From: Thinopyrum elongatum
Lineage: Eukaryota; Streptophyta; Magnoliopsida; Poales; Poaceae
Assembly: GCA_011799875.1 (NCBI GenBank)
Contig: CM022302.1
Span: forward strand, 51,527,804-51,591,803
Reading direction: 5' to 3'
Length of the DNA stretch: 64,000 nt
Below, in pieces: positions 11,024 through 23,999 of this stretch (within the stretch, counting starts at the first letter, position 1; each line of letters opens with the position of its first letter). Below the pieces are notes generated by a model. That model saw nothing but the letters and a program-made list of their open reading frames with translations. It searched no databases and was not told where the DNA came from. The position numbers and the translations under genes were made by a program.

Positions 11024-14000
11024 TGTAACACCCCCAGTGGTTAACTACAGTAATCACCCTTTTGACAATACCAAGTCAGCATGATTAACAGTGCATGATC
11101 ATCATTTGCACCATAATGCATTTCAACTTCTAACTCAAATTCAAATTAAATTAAAGTGAAAAATAAAAGTTGCTCAAATCAGAAACTAAATTGTTCATTA
11201 AATAGCAAATAAATCAGAGACAATTCTAAAATTAAAACTAACATCATTGTAGTTGGGTAAGTGACTCAAACATCTTCAAACAGCGACTAAAAACAATATT
11301 TAATAACCATTTATTAAATCTAATTTAAGTATGAAATAATGTTTTGCCCAAACTAATTTTAGGTGTTAGGAATAAAGCACTGGTATTTATGGACTGTCTC
11401 CCTTTTTACAAAATTCGGTTTGGGGCCTAACTATTTAATACGAGGTATATGAATTTATAAAAGAAAAAGAACAAAAGAAATAAAGCCCCCCCCCCTCGCT
11501 GGGCCTCGGCCCAGCTGGCCACTGGGCTAGCCAGGCCGGCCCACCGCGCCCACTCCCCTCCCCCATATCCCCACACCCCCACCCGAAACCCTAGCCGTTA
11601 CCCCCACCCCCTCGCTCATCCCCCACCCACTCGATCCCCTTTCCCCTGGATCGGATCGGGGCAGAGGCGCCCCGATCCGACCCCCCCCGCCGCCGCCGGC
11701 CCCGCGGCCCTGACGCCGGCGCCGCCCGCTCCGTCGCCGCCTTCTCCTTGCCTCGCCCTCCTCCTCCTCCCCGACGGCCTCCTCGACCCCGACGCCCTTA
11801 CGCCGGCCCGCCGCGTGCCCGTCACCCCGCGCGGCGTCGCCCCTCCGCCGCATCGACCTCACTGTCCCTCCTCCGCCCGGCCCCACCAGCCCGCTGCCCC
11901 TTCCCGTCCGCCCCTGTGAGCCCCGTCCGTCTCCCCCTCCCTCTCTGTCCCGCCGGAGCCGCGCTCCCGTCGCGCGCTCACCGCGCTCTCTCTCCCCATC
12001 GCTCGCGCACGGCTCGCCTCCCCTCCCCCTCCCGACGCCTCCTCCCCTGCTCCCGCCCCGCGCGACCCCGCTGCCGCCTCTCCGCTCCGCTGCTTCGCTT
12101 CGCTCGCCAGCCACTCCGCCCCTCCCGCGCCGCACCTCACTCCAGCCCGCTGCTCCCCTCTCTCCGCCCCGCCCCGCCGCTGCCCTCCCCCACCCCACGC
12201 CTCCGCTCCTGCCCCCTGCCCTCCCCCGCCCCTCCCGCGAGCGTCTCCCTCGCCGCCGCGCCCCGCGTGCCATTTGGGCACCGGACATGTCCGTCCCAAA
12301 CGGGCATGCTCCGGACATGTCCGGCCCTGGTCCACTGACCAGTGGGGCCCACAGCCCTGCCTGTTAATTAAAATAAATAAAAAATAATTAATAATTCTAG
12401 AGTAATAATTAATTAGTTAATTAATTAAGTTAATTAATCCTGATTAGGTTAATCTAATTAAGTAGTTAGTGTTAATTAAACAGTAATTTAATTAGTTAAT
12501 CACTAATTAACCTAACAGCCTATGACAGGTGGGACCCACTGGTCCTGATGTCATGCTGACGTCATGCTGACGTCAGCAAGACACTGTTTCGGATAATGTT
12601 AATTTAAATAATTAATTAAATTCCAGAAATTAATAAAAACTTTAGAAAATCATATAAAATAATCCGTAGCTCAGATGAAAATACTTTGTACATGAAAGTT
12701 GCTCAGAACGACGAGACGAATCCGAGTACGTGATCCGTTCGCCCGTCACGCGTCCCTAACTATCCGAACTTGCAACCGTTCCCCTCTTATCCTCTCTCCG
12801 ATAATTCCAAAGACCCGGGAAATATCGTCAGATATTCTCCCGCTCCGTCTGTCACGTGTGATGCTGCGTTAGACTACCCCTAGCGCCGTGTATCGTATTT
12901 GTCATGCTCATGTTTGCTATATATTTATACTGTTTCCTCCCCCTCTTCTCTCTCGATAGCCCCCGACCCTGACGTCGTCCCCGAGACCGACGCAGCTCCG
13001 GATCCCGAAGACACCATAGACGACCTTGCCCTTGCCGCCGAGCAACCAGGCAAGCCCCACTTTTGATCATCCCGATATCGCCCATTCTATATTCTCATGC
13101 TTGCATTAGAATTGTTGCTACTACTGCTTTACCTATTCTGATGCATAGCCTGTTCATTGTAACCTGCTGTTGATAATTACCTACATATCCTAAACTGTTT
13201 AGTCTAGGCTGGGTAGAGACCTATCAGTGACCCCACTTATCCCGACTGCCGCGCTGGATCGTCAGAAGACCCGATCAATGGGATTGAAGACCAGGACCCG
13301 ACACCGCACATCACCCCCATTAGTTGTAACGACACTGCAGCATTACTATCGAGTGCCGAAGGTGAAACCTCTTGTAGCACTTCTGATGTTAACTCTGTAG
13401 AGTAGCTATTCGGTCGTGGTCATCGAGGGTGATTCCTCCTTCACCGCTTCCGATAACGACGCTGTCCTACAACACCTCAAGTGTGGACCCAGTGAGGCTG
13501 ATTCCTCCTAGTTCACCTTGATGGATACATCGAGTGGGAATTCAATGAGGGTGATACCTCGGATTCCCTGATGTTATGGACACACGGATACTTGGACCTT
13601 ACATTGTTACTTGGAAAGGCGGGTCGACCCTGCGGGGTACCCGCGTGTGATGTGAAGGCGGGTTGCCAGTGTGGTGCCCGAGTGGTGAATACGAGGCGCG
13701 GCCGGGCATTCTTAACCCTTGCCGCAAGTCCTCGAGACGGGGCGACGGGGTCACATCTTTCGTGAGTCTCTGCTCGTTACCGCAAGCCCTAGTCCTAACG
13801 ATATGGATATTTGATCCGAGCAGGCCTCTGGCCTGATAGCACTAACCATCACGTGGGCATAGTATGGGCGTTCTGCATCGTATGCATCAGCCGAAAGCTC
13901 TGTCAGACGTCCAGTTCAGCATGGCGGCACGGACGGACCGGCGCCCTCCTGGTGCCAGGCTTCTCCCTGCGCGCAACAATTCGGAGTGCACAGGGCGATG

Positions 14001-15037
14001 GCCCAAGACCTCTGAGCGCTTAGGATGTAGACCGACGGGGACCTCTCTGCTGAGCTCTAGGTAGGGTTGCGATGTGTTGTTTGGCCGAGGCCGGGCATGA
14101 CCCAGGAAAGTGTGTCCGGCCGAAGTTAATCGAGCGTGTTGGGTAAGTTGGTGCACCCCTGCAGGGAAGAACATTTCTATCGATAGCCGGTCCTACGGTA
14201 AAGGACACTCGGAGTTGTATCCTGATTGATACAATTGAGAACTGGATACATGTGATTAGACCTGTATATATGGCTCTGGGATTGCTTCTCGCAGGGAGTT
14301 GAGAAGGGATCTCAGGACGAGGTTGATGACTTTATGGCTCTGGGATTGCTTTCTCGCAGGGAGTCGAGAAAGGATCTCTGGGTGAGGTTGATATTATTAC
14401 TGCTACATTATATGGTATTGTTCTACTCTCTTCTACTGCTGCAAGATCGCTGAAGATGCTAGTCTTCGATAGGACTAGGCCTTCTCTCTATTCTGGCATT
14501 TCTGCAGCCCAGTCCACATATACAGCCTCCCCTTGATAATGTTGCATATGTAGTGTAGATCCTTGCTTGCTGAGTACTTTTGAGTACTCACGGTTGCTTT
14601 GTTTACCTTTTCTCCCCATATCAGTTTGTCGTGACCAAGATGACGGAGCCCCTGAGACAGCTGCCCTGCCGACGATCGCTACTACTACTACCCAGAGGAT
14701 GGATACTTCTACGAGTTGACTGACGACCAGGAGTAGGATCGGAGGGTCCCAGGCAGGAGGCCTTCGCCTTTTGATCGTAGTGTTTTATTTTGCCCCGCCT
14801 TTCTAAAGGCCTTTCTGTACTTTCTTTTATATCTGTACTCAGATATTTGATGCTTCCGCTGACGCTTGTTCGCAAGCTTATGTATTCGAGCCCTCGAGGC
14901 CCTGGCTTGTAATATAAAGCTTGTATGACTTTATTTATGTTTTAGAGTTGTGTTGTGATATCTTCCCGTGAGTCCTTAGGCTTGATCGTGTGCATTTGCG
15001 TGTATGATTAGTGCACGATCGGGCCGGGGGCGTCACA
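11024..15037 (+). mobile_element. 4.0-kb solo LTR (large-LTR retrotransposon) inside E1
   Basis: The insert begins TGTAACACCC and ends GGGCGTCACA. It is flanked by AGAAA at 11019-11023 and 15038-15042. E2 retains the empty site (CTTCAGAAATGACTC, about 36783-36797), which fixes both borders. It holds no PBS, polypurine tract or internal domain, so a solo LTR of a large-LTR element is the simplest reading. Gypsy is likely but not proven. Composition is a mosaic: AT-rich start, very GC-rich 11.5-12.3 kb, AT-rich TTAATTAA-type stretch 12.36-12.53 kb, and a mixed remainder with a CTTGCTGAGTACTTTTGAGT box near 14570. Confidence 0.8.
12547..12578 (+). promoter_or_regulatory. Three 11-bp-spaced TGACGTCA-type boxes in the solo LTR
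   Basis: TGATGTCA, TGACGTCA (12557-12564) and TGACGTCA (12568-12575) repeat with an 11-bp period inside GCTGACGTCAT units. Palindromic TGACGTCA is the classical bZIP (TGA/CRE-type) site, and tandem TGACG motifs form as-1-like enhancers. Activity is inferred. The duplicate copy near 25512-25545 keeps two of the three boxes intact. Confidence 0.6.
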
Positions 15038-15042
15038 AGAAA

Positions 15043-17452
15043 TGACTCAAGTAGATATATGGATATTTACTTGATGAGACGTAAAGTCTGGATCTTTTGA
15101 AATCGTTCGAAAGGTTTTCAAAATGAAATAGAAGTTATTGTAACGAGAAAATTATGTTTCTGCAATTTGATTGCGCAAAGGAATATTTGAGTTACAAGTT
15201 TAGCGAATGTCTGATGAGTTGTGAAAGGGGTTTCATAACTTGCACCTCCCGGAACACCACTGCATGTGGAAAGTCCGTGAAGATGTAATCGAACCATTTA
15301 TGACATGGTAAGATCAAAGATGACATAAATAAATTTGCCATTATCCCTTTTAAAGTGATGCTTTAGAGACTGCGGCTTTTACACTGAAAAGAGCTCCATC
15401 AGGTCTGTTGAAATGACGTCATGGTATGGTACGCCCAACCATGTTATATCTTTTCTTAAACATTTGGAATACGGGGCTTGTGTAAAAGGTTACAAACCTA
15501 TTCCAAATCAGACAAGTGCTACTTTGTAGGTTATCCCAAAATATTGGGTATTCCTCCCTCACTATGCCGAGGCAAATAGTTTTGCCACAAAGAACGCTAT
15601 GCTTTTTGAAGAAAATGGTTCTTTCAAAAAGGTGAGTGGGAGAATAGTGCAACTCGACGAGATAAACAGTATCTTCGTCATCAGATCAAAGGAAAGAGAC
15701 CTTGGAAGTGATTCCAGGGTTTCCTACTGCGACTGATTCGGAAGCCTCTACATGAGATGTATGGACTTCAGTCGAACTTGCAGCTGAACCACGTAGGAAA
15801 AACTTGTGCAAACCTATCAGGTGCGCAAACGAGATATTGTTGTTAGACAACAGTATACCTACGATACACAAGGAAGCATTGATGGGCCCTGACTCCGGAA
15901 TTGGCTAAATGCCAATACAATCCGAGATAGTTTCCATATAAATGTTTCAAGATTAAAATCTTGATACACCTTTTGGAAGACTTAGAGTCTAACGAGTATT
16001 TATGGAACTAAAAACTGATACGGGTAAAAATGTTTTATCCATAAAGCTCGACTTGTTGAAATAAAAAGTTCAAGGAGTTTACTACGATGAGGTTGTTTCA
16101 CCGTAGCGATGCTTAAAGTCGGTTCGGGTTGAACTAGCAATTAATACATATTTCAGTCATGAGATATGAAACATGGATGACAATAGGATTTCCATATGAT
16201 CGAAATGAAACCAAGGACTTGCATGTGTTACAGTCCAAGGTATTTTGTCATTTCAGAGGATGCTAGTGAGTGTGCAAACTTCAGAGTTTTAGCGATGGAC
16301 AGAAGAGAGCAAAATGGAGTTGGAATCTCCGTGTTTTGATGAAATGGTCAAAATGGGTTTTGACTTCATCAATGGGTAACGAAGATGCTTGTGATTCAAG
16401 AAAGTAAGTGGGACCATAATAATATTTCTAAAAACGTTGTATGCTTGACACATTGTTAATTGGAATTAAATTTCTTGACATGAATTAGGACTTCATTTGA
16501 AAATAGTTTTTCGATGAAGTGCTTGGGCTAAATAGCCTTTATATTAGGCATGATTATCTATGGAGATAGATTTACCTAATGGGGCTGAGCAAAGATACAT
16601 ATTGACAAAATGCTAAAACATTTTAGCATTAAAAACGCCAGGGAGTGATTCTTGCCGAAGTCACATGGAAAGAGTTTTTGCAAAACTCGGTGTCCCAAAA
16701 CACTGATGAGGAAAATACATGATGGAGATTCCACACACTCTTGTGTCTGGATTAATCATGTATTCCATGGTATGTAAAATAACCAGATATGTCCAATACT
16801 CGCAAAGTTGTTGCGAGTATGGATACCGAAGTGATCAAAAGTACTGATCATGGGACAACAGTGAAAAAGAGTCATTGAGTACTAGAGTAGTATTGATGAC
16901 ATGTTTTCTCGCAAGCAGAGATCATGAAGTGCTTGTTGTAAGTAATTACATCGATACAGTCTTCATCAATGCTCCATGCGATTTTTTATTTAAGTTAAGG
17001 GTTTTGTGTAATAAACAATATGGTGGCACGGTAGTTGGAAATTATTCCGAACAAGTTACTATGGCGAATTCTATAACAGAGGCGAAGTATGTTGCCGCTT
17101 TTAAAAGCGACAAAAAAGATGTTGAAACATATAGTTCATTCATGAACTTAGTATGGTTCCAACATGGCTTTTGTCAATGGGACACTACTGCAGGTAGTTA
17201 CTCCATAACTCAGTCTGAGGAATCCAGGTTCGACCTGTGATTCACATACATACAAAGCCAAGTCCACACAAAATATGAATTTTGTGAAAGCGTGAAAATG
17301 CGAGGATATGCAAAGATACACATGGAGCTGAAGTCGTCAGATCCGTTGGACATCAGGCTATACCACAAGTGAAGCATATTTACACCGGTGTGCCATAGGT
17401 GTGAAGTGCATTAGCATTAACTAGATTATCGACTCTAGTGCAAGTGGGAGTC
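15043..17452 (+). pseudogene. E1 internal 3' half: decayed integrase, RT, RNase H
   Basis: From 15043 the sequence reads as integrase core in fragments (YLMR-K, CNEKIMFLQFDC-like, then C-term ..LTCTSRNT), followed by the AAFTLKRAPS-type segment near 15370. The RT start (YYDE.VSP.AMLKSVR-like) lies near 16080-16130. The YVDD region near 16435-16470 is destroyed by stops. Next come a LGEA/LPNG-like stretch, the SHMERVFA region and RNase H. The 3' end carries CTCTAGTGCAAGTGGGAGTC, the polypurine-tract context of BARE/Angela elements, directly before the LTR at 17453. Confidence 0.7.
16875..17240 (+). pseudogene. E1 RNase H remnant
   Basis: A 121-codon open stretch carries QYGGTVVG and ANSITEAKYVAA, the degenerate equivalents of the Copia RNase H motifs GGAVSW and STTEAEYIAA. 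Catalytic acidic positions are largely lost. An ORF of exactly the same length and borders is present in E2 at 38630-38995, so the broken form was inherited, not acquired independently. Confidence 0.65.
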
Positions 17453-19083
17453 TGTAGGAGATATGCCCTAGATGCAATAATAAATGTTATTATTTATCTC
17501 CATGCTCATTATTATGTTTATGTTTCATGCTATAACTGTTGTGGTTCCCGAGCTCGTATATCCATAATGGCTCTGGGGAAAACCCATGTGCACTTGTGGA
17601 ATAATAAACGGTAAAATGTATTCCTAGTCATGCCTCTAAGACTAGATCAAGTGTTGCATGATGATTATGTTTTCCCAATCATGGGCATGTCTATGCCAGC
17701 AGCTTTGAGGGCACAATGTTAGAAGAACAATTGTGTTCAGTCAACCCGATTGATGTTATTCTATGAGATTCATTTGTCACAAGTTAATGGTTAATAACAC
17801 AGGAAGTTAATGTTTGCATAATTCCTTAGACCATGAGAGTATCAAGTTTCTTCATGCTTGCTTCATGAACTTTGGGGTTTGTTAAACGTCATCCGTAAAT
17901 GGGTGGCTATTACGGCGGTTTACGGGTTCATGGAAAAGTATGTTAAGTAACTTGATAGGTCAAGATTGGGATTTTCTCCTCCGACGATGGAGAGATATCT
18001 CTGGACCCTCTCGGTGTTACGGTATCCGTCATCGTCTCGCCAGACACTTTGTGATTTGATCACGGGGATGCCGGAACATGGTAACGAGAAAAGAGAACAA
18101 TACCGGCAACGAGGTAACTGGCATACTGGACAAGTTGTTGATCCACAGGGATGCCAACATGTCTCACCTCGGCTATTTGTAACATATCGCGAAGCAACAG
18201 GAATAGCACACGGCAACTGAAGGTTCACTTGAATATTTATTCGTGTGGGTATAGGGGTCAATATGGTTGTCCACGGCTCCGATGTTGATCATTGATCGGA
18301 AAGAGTTTCGGTCATGTCTATACTTCACCGAACCTATAGGGTCACCCGCTTAAGGGTCATCTATCTGTTGAATACTAGACAGGGAGTCTGAGAGAAAATC
18401 ACAGAAAAAGTTTCGGAGACAACGAAAGAGTTCCGGAGAGAGAACACCGAAAGAGTTTCGGTAAAACCGAAAAGTTGTTTCGGAATATACTATTATGTCA
18501 AAAAGGGTTTCGGCACCGTCTGGAAATTCTCAGAGGGTGCCAGAATTGGCCTGGGAACTTCTGGGAATTTTCGGAGAAAAAAACCGGAAATGTTCCGGAG
18601 CTGCTGTAACCGCTGTTGTTGCTTTTCGCTGATGAAAACCACCATACCGGAAATGTTTTGGAACATGCCCAGAATAATTTTAGAGGGTGCCGGAAATGTT
18701 CTGGGACCTCCCAGAATTTTTTCAGAAAAACGTTCGCGGAAAACATCTTGTCTCAGCGCGAGGGGACAAGATCCCACGAATCATGGGTTGCTTGTTTGGT
18801 GGCTTTTTGTCTAGGGAGCATCCATGTTTCTAGGAGACATGTTGGTGTCTTGTTGCCCCCCCCCCCCCATGGGGTGACAATGTGTTGGGTTGCCATGGTG
18901 GTGTCCGCTTGGGGGCCCCACTTGCATTACCATTTCACCCTTCATGTGGGACATGTAGCATGGTTATTTTGGTATTTCCTCCATCACCCCACCCCTTGCC
19001 TTGGTCTATAAAAGGAGGAGTAGGGGCTGCCATTCTCCTCATCCCTTGCTCTCATACACATGCCATGCATTATATGACTTCTT
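17453..19083 (+). mobile_element. E1 3' LTR, first part (split by E2)
   Basis: This part starts TGTAGGAGATATGCCC after the polypurine tract and runs in register with the 5' LTR to GACTTCTT, where E2 begins. TTCTT (19079-19083) is the target-site duplication and recurs at 41239-41243. The TATAAAA box is at 19007-19013. The rest of this LTR is at 41244-41725. The joined length is about 2113 bp against 2103 bp for the 5' LTR. Confidence 0.9.
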
Positions 19084-21113
19084 TGTAGGAGATATGCCCT
19101 AGAGGCAATAATAAATGTTATTGATTATCTCCCTGTTCATAATTAGGTTTATGTTCCATGCTATAACTGCAATGATTCTCGAGTCTGCAAATAAAACGAG
19201 GCTCGGAGGAAGACTCATATGCACGTGTGGGATAATAAACGGTAAAATGTATTCCTAGTCTGGCCTCTAAGACTAGCTCAAGTGTTGCATGATGGTTCTG
19301 TTTTCCTGATCATGGGCATGTCTATGCCAGCAACTTTGAGGGCACAGTGTTAGAAGAACATTTGTGTTGAATCGACCCAATTGATGTTATGCTATGAGAT
19401 TCTTTCGTCACAAGTTAATGGTTAATAACACAGAGATGGTTAACGTTTGCATGATTCCTCAGACCATGAGAGTATCGAGTTTCTTCATGCTTGATTCATG
19501 AACTTTGGGGTTTGTTAAACGTCATCCGTAACTGGATGGCTATTACGGCGGCTTACGGGTTCATGGGAAAGTATGTTAAGTAACTTGATAGCTCAAGATT
19601 GGGATTTGCTCCTCCGACGATGGAGAGATATCTCTGGGCCCTCTCGGTGTTACGGTATCCATCATCATCTGGCCAGACACTTTGTGATTTGATCACGGGG
19701 ATGCCGGAACACGGTAACGAGAAAAGAGAACAATACCGGTAACGAGGTAACTAGCATAGTGGACAAGTTGTTGATCCACGGGAATGCCATCATGTCTCAC
19801 CTCGGGTATTTGTAACATATCCCGAAGCAACAGGAATAGCACACGGCAACTGGAGGTTCACTCGAACATTCATTCGTGTGGGTATAGGGGTCAATATGGG
19901 TGTCCACGGCTCTGATGTTGATCATTGATCGGAAGGGGTTCCGGGTCATGTCTATACTTCACCGAACCTATAGGGTCACACGCTTAAGGGTCATCTATCT
20001 GCTGAATACTAGACAGGGAGTCTGAGAGAAAATCACCGAAAAAGTTTCGGACACCGAAAAAGTTTCGGACAGCGGAAAAGTTCCGCAGAGAGAGGTCACC
20101 GGATGAGTTCCGGTGAAACTGAAAAGTTGTTTCAGAGGATACCATAAAGTCAAATTGGTTTCGGCACATGCCCGATAATTCTTGGAGGGTGCCAGAATCA
20201 TTCTGGAAACTTTTGGGAATTTTCTGGAAGAAAAACCGGAAATGTTCCGGAGCTGCCGGAACCACTTCAGATGCTTTTCGCAGATGAAAATCACTAATCT
20301 GGAATTGTTCCAGAATGTGTTGAAAATTATTTTAGTGGGTACTGGAAATGTTCTAAGCCCACATAAATATTTTCAGTTCGAACGGACGCTGAAAAATGTC
20401 GTCGTGAATAGTGAAAGTGCTTTTTGGGTGGCTTCTTGGAGAAGCCACCTTGAGGGTCCTTTGGTATTTTTCCCCTTGGCTTCTTGGAGAAGCCACCCTT
20501 GGGCTTGGCCTATAAATAGGGGTGGAGGGGGCTGCCTAAAGACTCACTCTTTCTCACATATACATGCCATTGCAATGATCTGGCTTCTCTCTCCCTCCCA
20601 CGAAAAGAGTTTCGTAGAGCCGAAAGGCTGTCTGGGTTCCGGTGGGAACTAGTTCTGGACGGCGAAGCCCTGCCGGATAGATGACACCGTATGTGTGCAA
20701 CTCTGTAGAGAGGTCGTAGTTTCGATCTTAGTGCCCGAGGGGCTGTTCGTGAGTGCCTCCCGAAGGGCTGTCCAAGTGACGGTCCAAGTTCTGTGAGTCC
20801 TCCCGAAGGGCTGTCCGAGTGACCGTTCGAGTTTCGAAGGTCCTCCCGAAGGGCTGTCCGTGACACCGTCCGGAGGACTGTTCGACCGCCTCCCGGAGGG
20901 CTGTCCGAAGGGAAGACGAGGGTATACATCCTCGCGGTTGGGAGGTTGTAAATCCTAGCTGCGGGGATCTGCACCGCGGATCGTCATCGACTCTACTTCC
21001 GTTGCGCTACGAGTCGGTAACGAAAATGATCAAACCTTGTATGCAGCCTCCATAGTGGTCCTGGGCTGGTGCGTAGGTCGGAAATTTTTTGTTTTCTGCT
21101 GCGTTACCCTACA
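19084..21113 (+). mobile_element. E2 5' LTR
   Basis: 2030 bp, TGTAGGAG...CCCTACA. It differs from the far copy at 39209-41238 (also 2030 bp) at about ten positions that I could spot by eye (about 0.5%), implying a recent insertion. The first kilobase and U5 resemble the E1 LTR, but the segment just upstream of the TATA box is different. The LTR is followed by the PBS GTGGCATCAAGAGCCG at 21114. Confidence 0.9.
20428..20518 (+). promoter_or_regulatory. Paired palindromes and TATA box in E2 LTR
   Basis: TGGCTTCTTGGAGAAGCCA is a perfect inverted repeat with a TGG centre. It occurs at 20429-20447 and again at 20477-20495, and a TATAAATA box follows at 20511-20518. The same arrangement is in the other E2 LTR (TATA at 40636-40643). 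The E1 LTR has neither palindrome in this position, only one TGGTGGC.TTTTTG stretch. A protein-binding promoter role is inferred. Confidence 0.6.
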
Positions 21114-23745
21114 GTGGCATCAAGAGCCGTGCTATGCGTAGATGCAGGTTGCGATCTAGAATACATAGTGATGTATGGGTGTTGCACAATATAATTAGGT
21201 AGTAGATGAGTTCTATTACTAAAAATTATTTGTGCGGGTAGCAGATGAAATCTGTTACCCGAGGTTCTTGTTGCTTCCCTGGAATTTGCATATTTCTGAT
21301 CTTGATAACAGCATGGTGGAGTTTCAATGTTCTGGCAATCCGCGATCCTGATTGATCAACGAAGTGCTAACAGTTCATTGAATTCCACCGTAGTTAAAAA
21401 GAAAGATGAAATTTCGCAGACGAAAGGGCAATGCAGATATGATCTGCACGGGGGTCATGCGTATGAAGAAGTTTAGTATGGGGCTCGAGATTTTATTATC
21501 TCGGTTTTCATACACCCTGGAAAGTTAATCTAGCGACTTGAATTATCATACTTGATGATGGACGTTGGTAGCTTCGGTTTGTTTCGAAACCTTAGAAGCC
21601 ACGAAAAACAAGTTTTTGCATGAACCGATTAGAGGCGTCTAACTTCGTTTTGCAGGAGGGTTTGCATGTGCATATGATGTGGTATAGCAGTACTCATAAT
21701 AATTTGATTATGTATGAGATGTCTATATGATGTAAATTGATTAAACATGACCTGCGTGTCATGATTTGGCATGATGGCTGGAGCCATATGATTGCACTTT
21801 AACTGACCTGCGAGTCGACCTTGTGTAATGCATTATTTTATCAGCTATAGAGATAGCAATATTATCTGGTGCATCGACAAGGTGGTGGCAATCTTCGCGA
21901 AGGTGAACACCGACGCGAATGCCGAAGACGAAGAAATACAAGACTTCTCCGTCAGAAAGGGCTATACCATATCATGCTATTATGAATTGCCTGAGATGTT
22001 TATCCCTTATGATGCACCCTTCTTGATTGCGCGGTAGTCGCTTTTATTAGGGTGATCTCTCACAAAAATATCAAGTAGTTAGTGTTCTCCCAAGTGTAGC
22101 ACCGTCACGGCACCTAACTTTTCGGGGTATCACATGCTACCATGGGTACGAACGATTAGGGATGTGTGAGGCGGGTGAGTTGAGACCTCGCAGTGAGATC
22201 ACTTGGTTGTCTTGAAGTTCAGGCATGAAAGTCATGAGCTCGGAACACACGCATCGAAAGATGAACAAGAGTCACATAGAGATGTGATTGGCAAGTTTGC
22301 CTACCGATTGAGATTTTCGTCATCAGTGATGCTACCATCAATGGCGTTGAATTGAAATGCGGATCTTGAATCACTCACAATCAATTATGAGAGATATTGA
22401 TTTGAGTGGGAGCGCACTATAGAATTATCTTGTTTAATTCTCAGTGCAATTAATTGTGAACACTGTCTAAGTGTTATATGCATAATAGTTGTAGAATAAT
22501 GGCTCGCGTTTCCACCTTCCCTATTAATATTGAATAGCTGTTAAATATCTGGTTAAAACTTTACGGTTGGTAACGTAATGTGAGGATTGTCCTCAAAAGT
22601 GCTGAGAAGGACTTTATCCTATCGCATACTTTCGGTATTCTCTCGCTTATGCTATGGATCATGTGACTCACGTCCTTCGACCCAAAAGCTAGAATTCCGT
22701 TTTCAGTCAAGTGCAATATGTTTACTTCCATGAGACCCGAACTTCAAAAGTTTGGATAGTTATGTGATATTCATGGGATCTGAAAATCATTTTCAGAGAC
22801 AGACAAAGGCTAAAAGATATGAGATATCCAAAGCAATGTTTGTTAGCAAACTATTAGTAAAGGAGTTTACTATGCATTAGACTGATAAGAGAGGGATCCA
22901 GAAGAATGCCTGTCATATGATGAAAGGTGAAGAAAACAACAACTTAAAGAGAAAGGAAGTGTCCGAAGGGTGTTAGTGAAACTTTCACGCCTAGGAAGTC
23001 CGGGGCTAACGCCACTCTTAAGTTGGGTGCTTCTTCTGGAAGTAGGAGAAATACTAAAAGTTAAACTGTTAGAAGTATAAAGGCAAAAAGAAAGAAGACT
23101 GGAATATCCAGCTCATGTATGAATGTCATACAAGTTTTTGATGTATAGAAGGCTAGTCAAAGATATAGTTCTTGGGAATTATGATTAAATTGTTAATCAC
23201 TAATTCTTGGGTATTGTGAGTTAATCACAAAGATACCCGCTCGATTGCTTTCTGTTGAACCTCGATGTAAGAACTACTATGGCCTGAAAGACTAGCCAGG
23301 AATGAGGTTTAGGTATACACAGGGAACATAGTAAATGTTACTATACCTTCCATCGGTGTATTACTGTCTATATTTATTTTCATAATTCATTTAGAGTTTT
23401 AAACTCTAGCCCATTGCATAAGGTATCTTGCAAGAAGGTTGTTCATAAGAGAACTTTTTATGTTCGAAGTTATGAATAACATAAGGGCCATACTTTCATT
23501 GAGAATGAGATGTATGTTATGAATAATGATATTAATATATTACCTCTGGATTTACTTTCATAATTCATTTTAGAGTTTTACACTCAGGCCCTTTCACAAT
23601 GTTGTTGCAAAAGGGTTGTTCATAAAAGAACAATTGTTGTTCAATGTTATGAATAACATTTAGAGCCATGCTTCCATCCAGATGGGATGTATGTTATGAA
23701 TATTGATAGTAATATGATACATCCATAACACTGACGCTAAATGTC
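21114..23745 (+). pseudogene. E2 internal region, 5' part (first copy)
   Basis: Clean sequence parallel to E1 8128-10745, with leader, decayed gag and linker, all frames broken. A 69-codon open stretch at 21828-22037 (ending YELPEMFIPYDAPFLIAR) precedes gag; I cannot assign it. Compared with the second copy (about 34233-36520, offset 12780) I see about 11 substitutions and no indels in 2.3 kb. At about 23745 the sequence switches from E2 type to E1 type and becomes error-rich. Confidence 0.75.
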
Positions 23746-23999
23746 GCAAGACTAAACAACACCACAGCAAGTGTGGCACTGCAATTTGGTCACATTGGAA
23801 GAAACCATCATGGAAAATCCATTATGATGGATTTTGAAGTCGTTTGTTCTGATCATCTGACACTTGTAATTGTATCTGAAAAGGAAGTGACTGAAATACA
23901 TTCACAGACACTAGGAATGGACAACAAAACTTATTGTGATCATATATTTGGATGGTGTGTAGCCGATAATGTGTATCTAGTGGTTTATCTACTCAGAAA

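Noticed and set aside
11527..12338. 263- and 196-codon ORFs (and 231-289-codon ORFs at 24416-25349)
   Set aside because: They lie in the GC-rich part of the solo LTR. The frames are not preserved between the two copies and are open on both strands.
20182..20974. 154- and 156-codon ORFs in the LTRs (also at 40307-41099 and 7177-7989)
   Set aside because: They are within non-coding LTR sequence, on opposite strands, and are simply duplicated along with the LTR.
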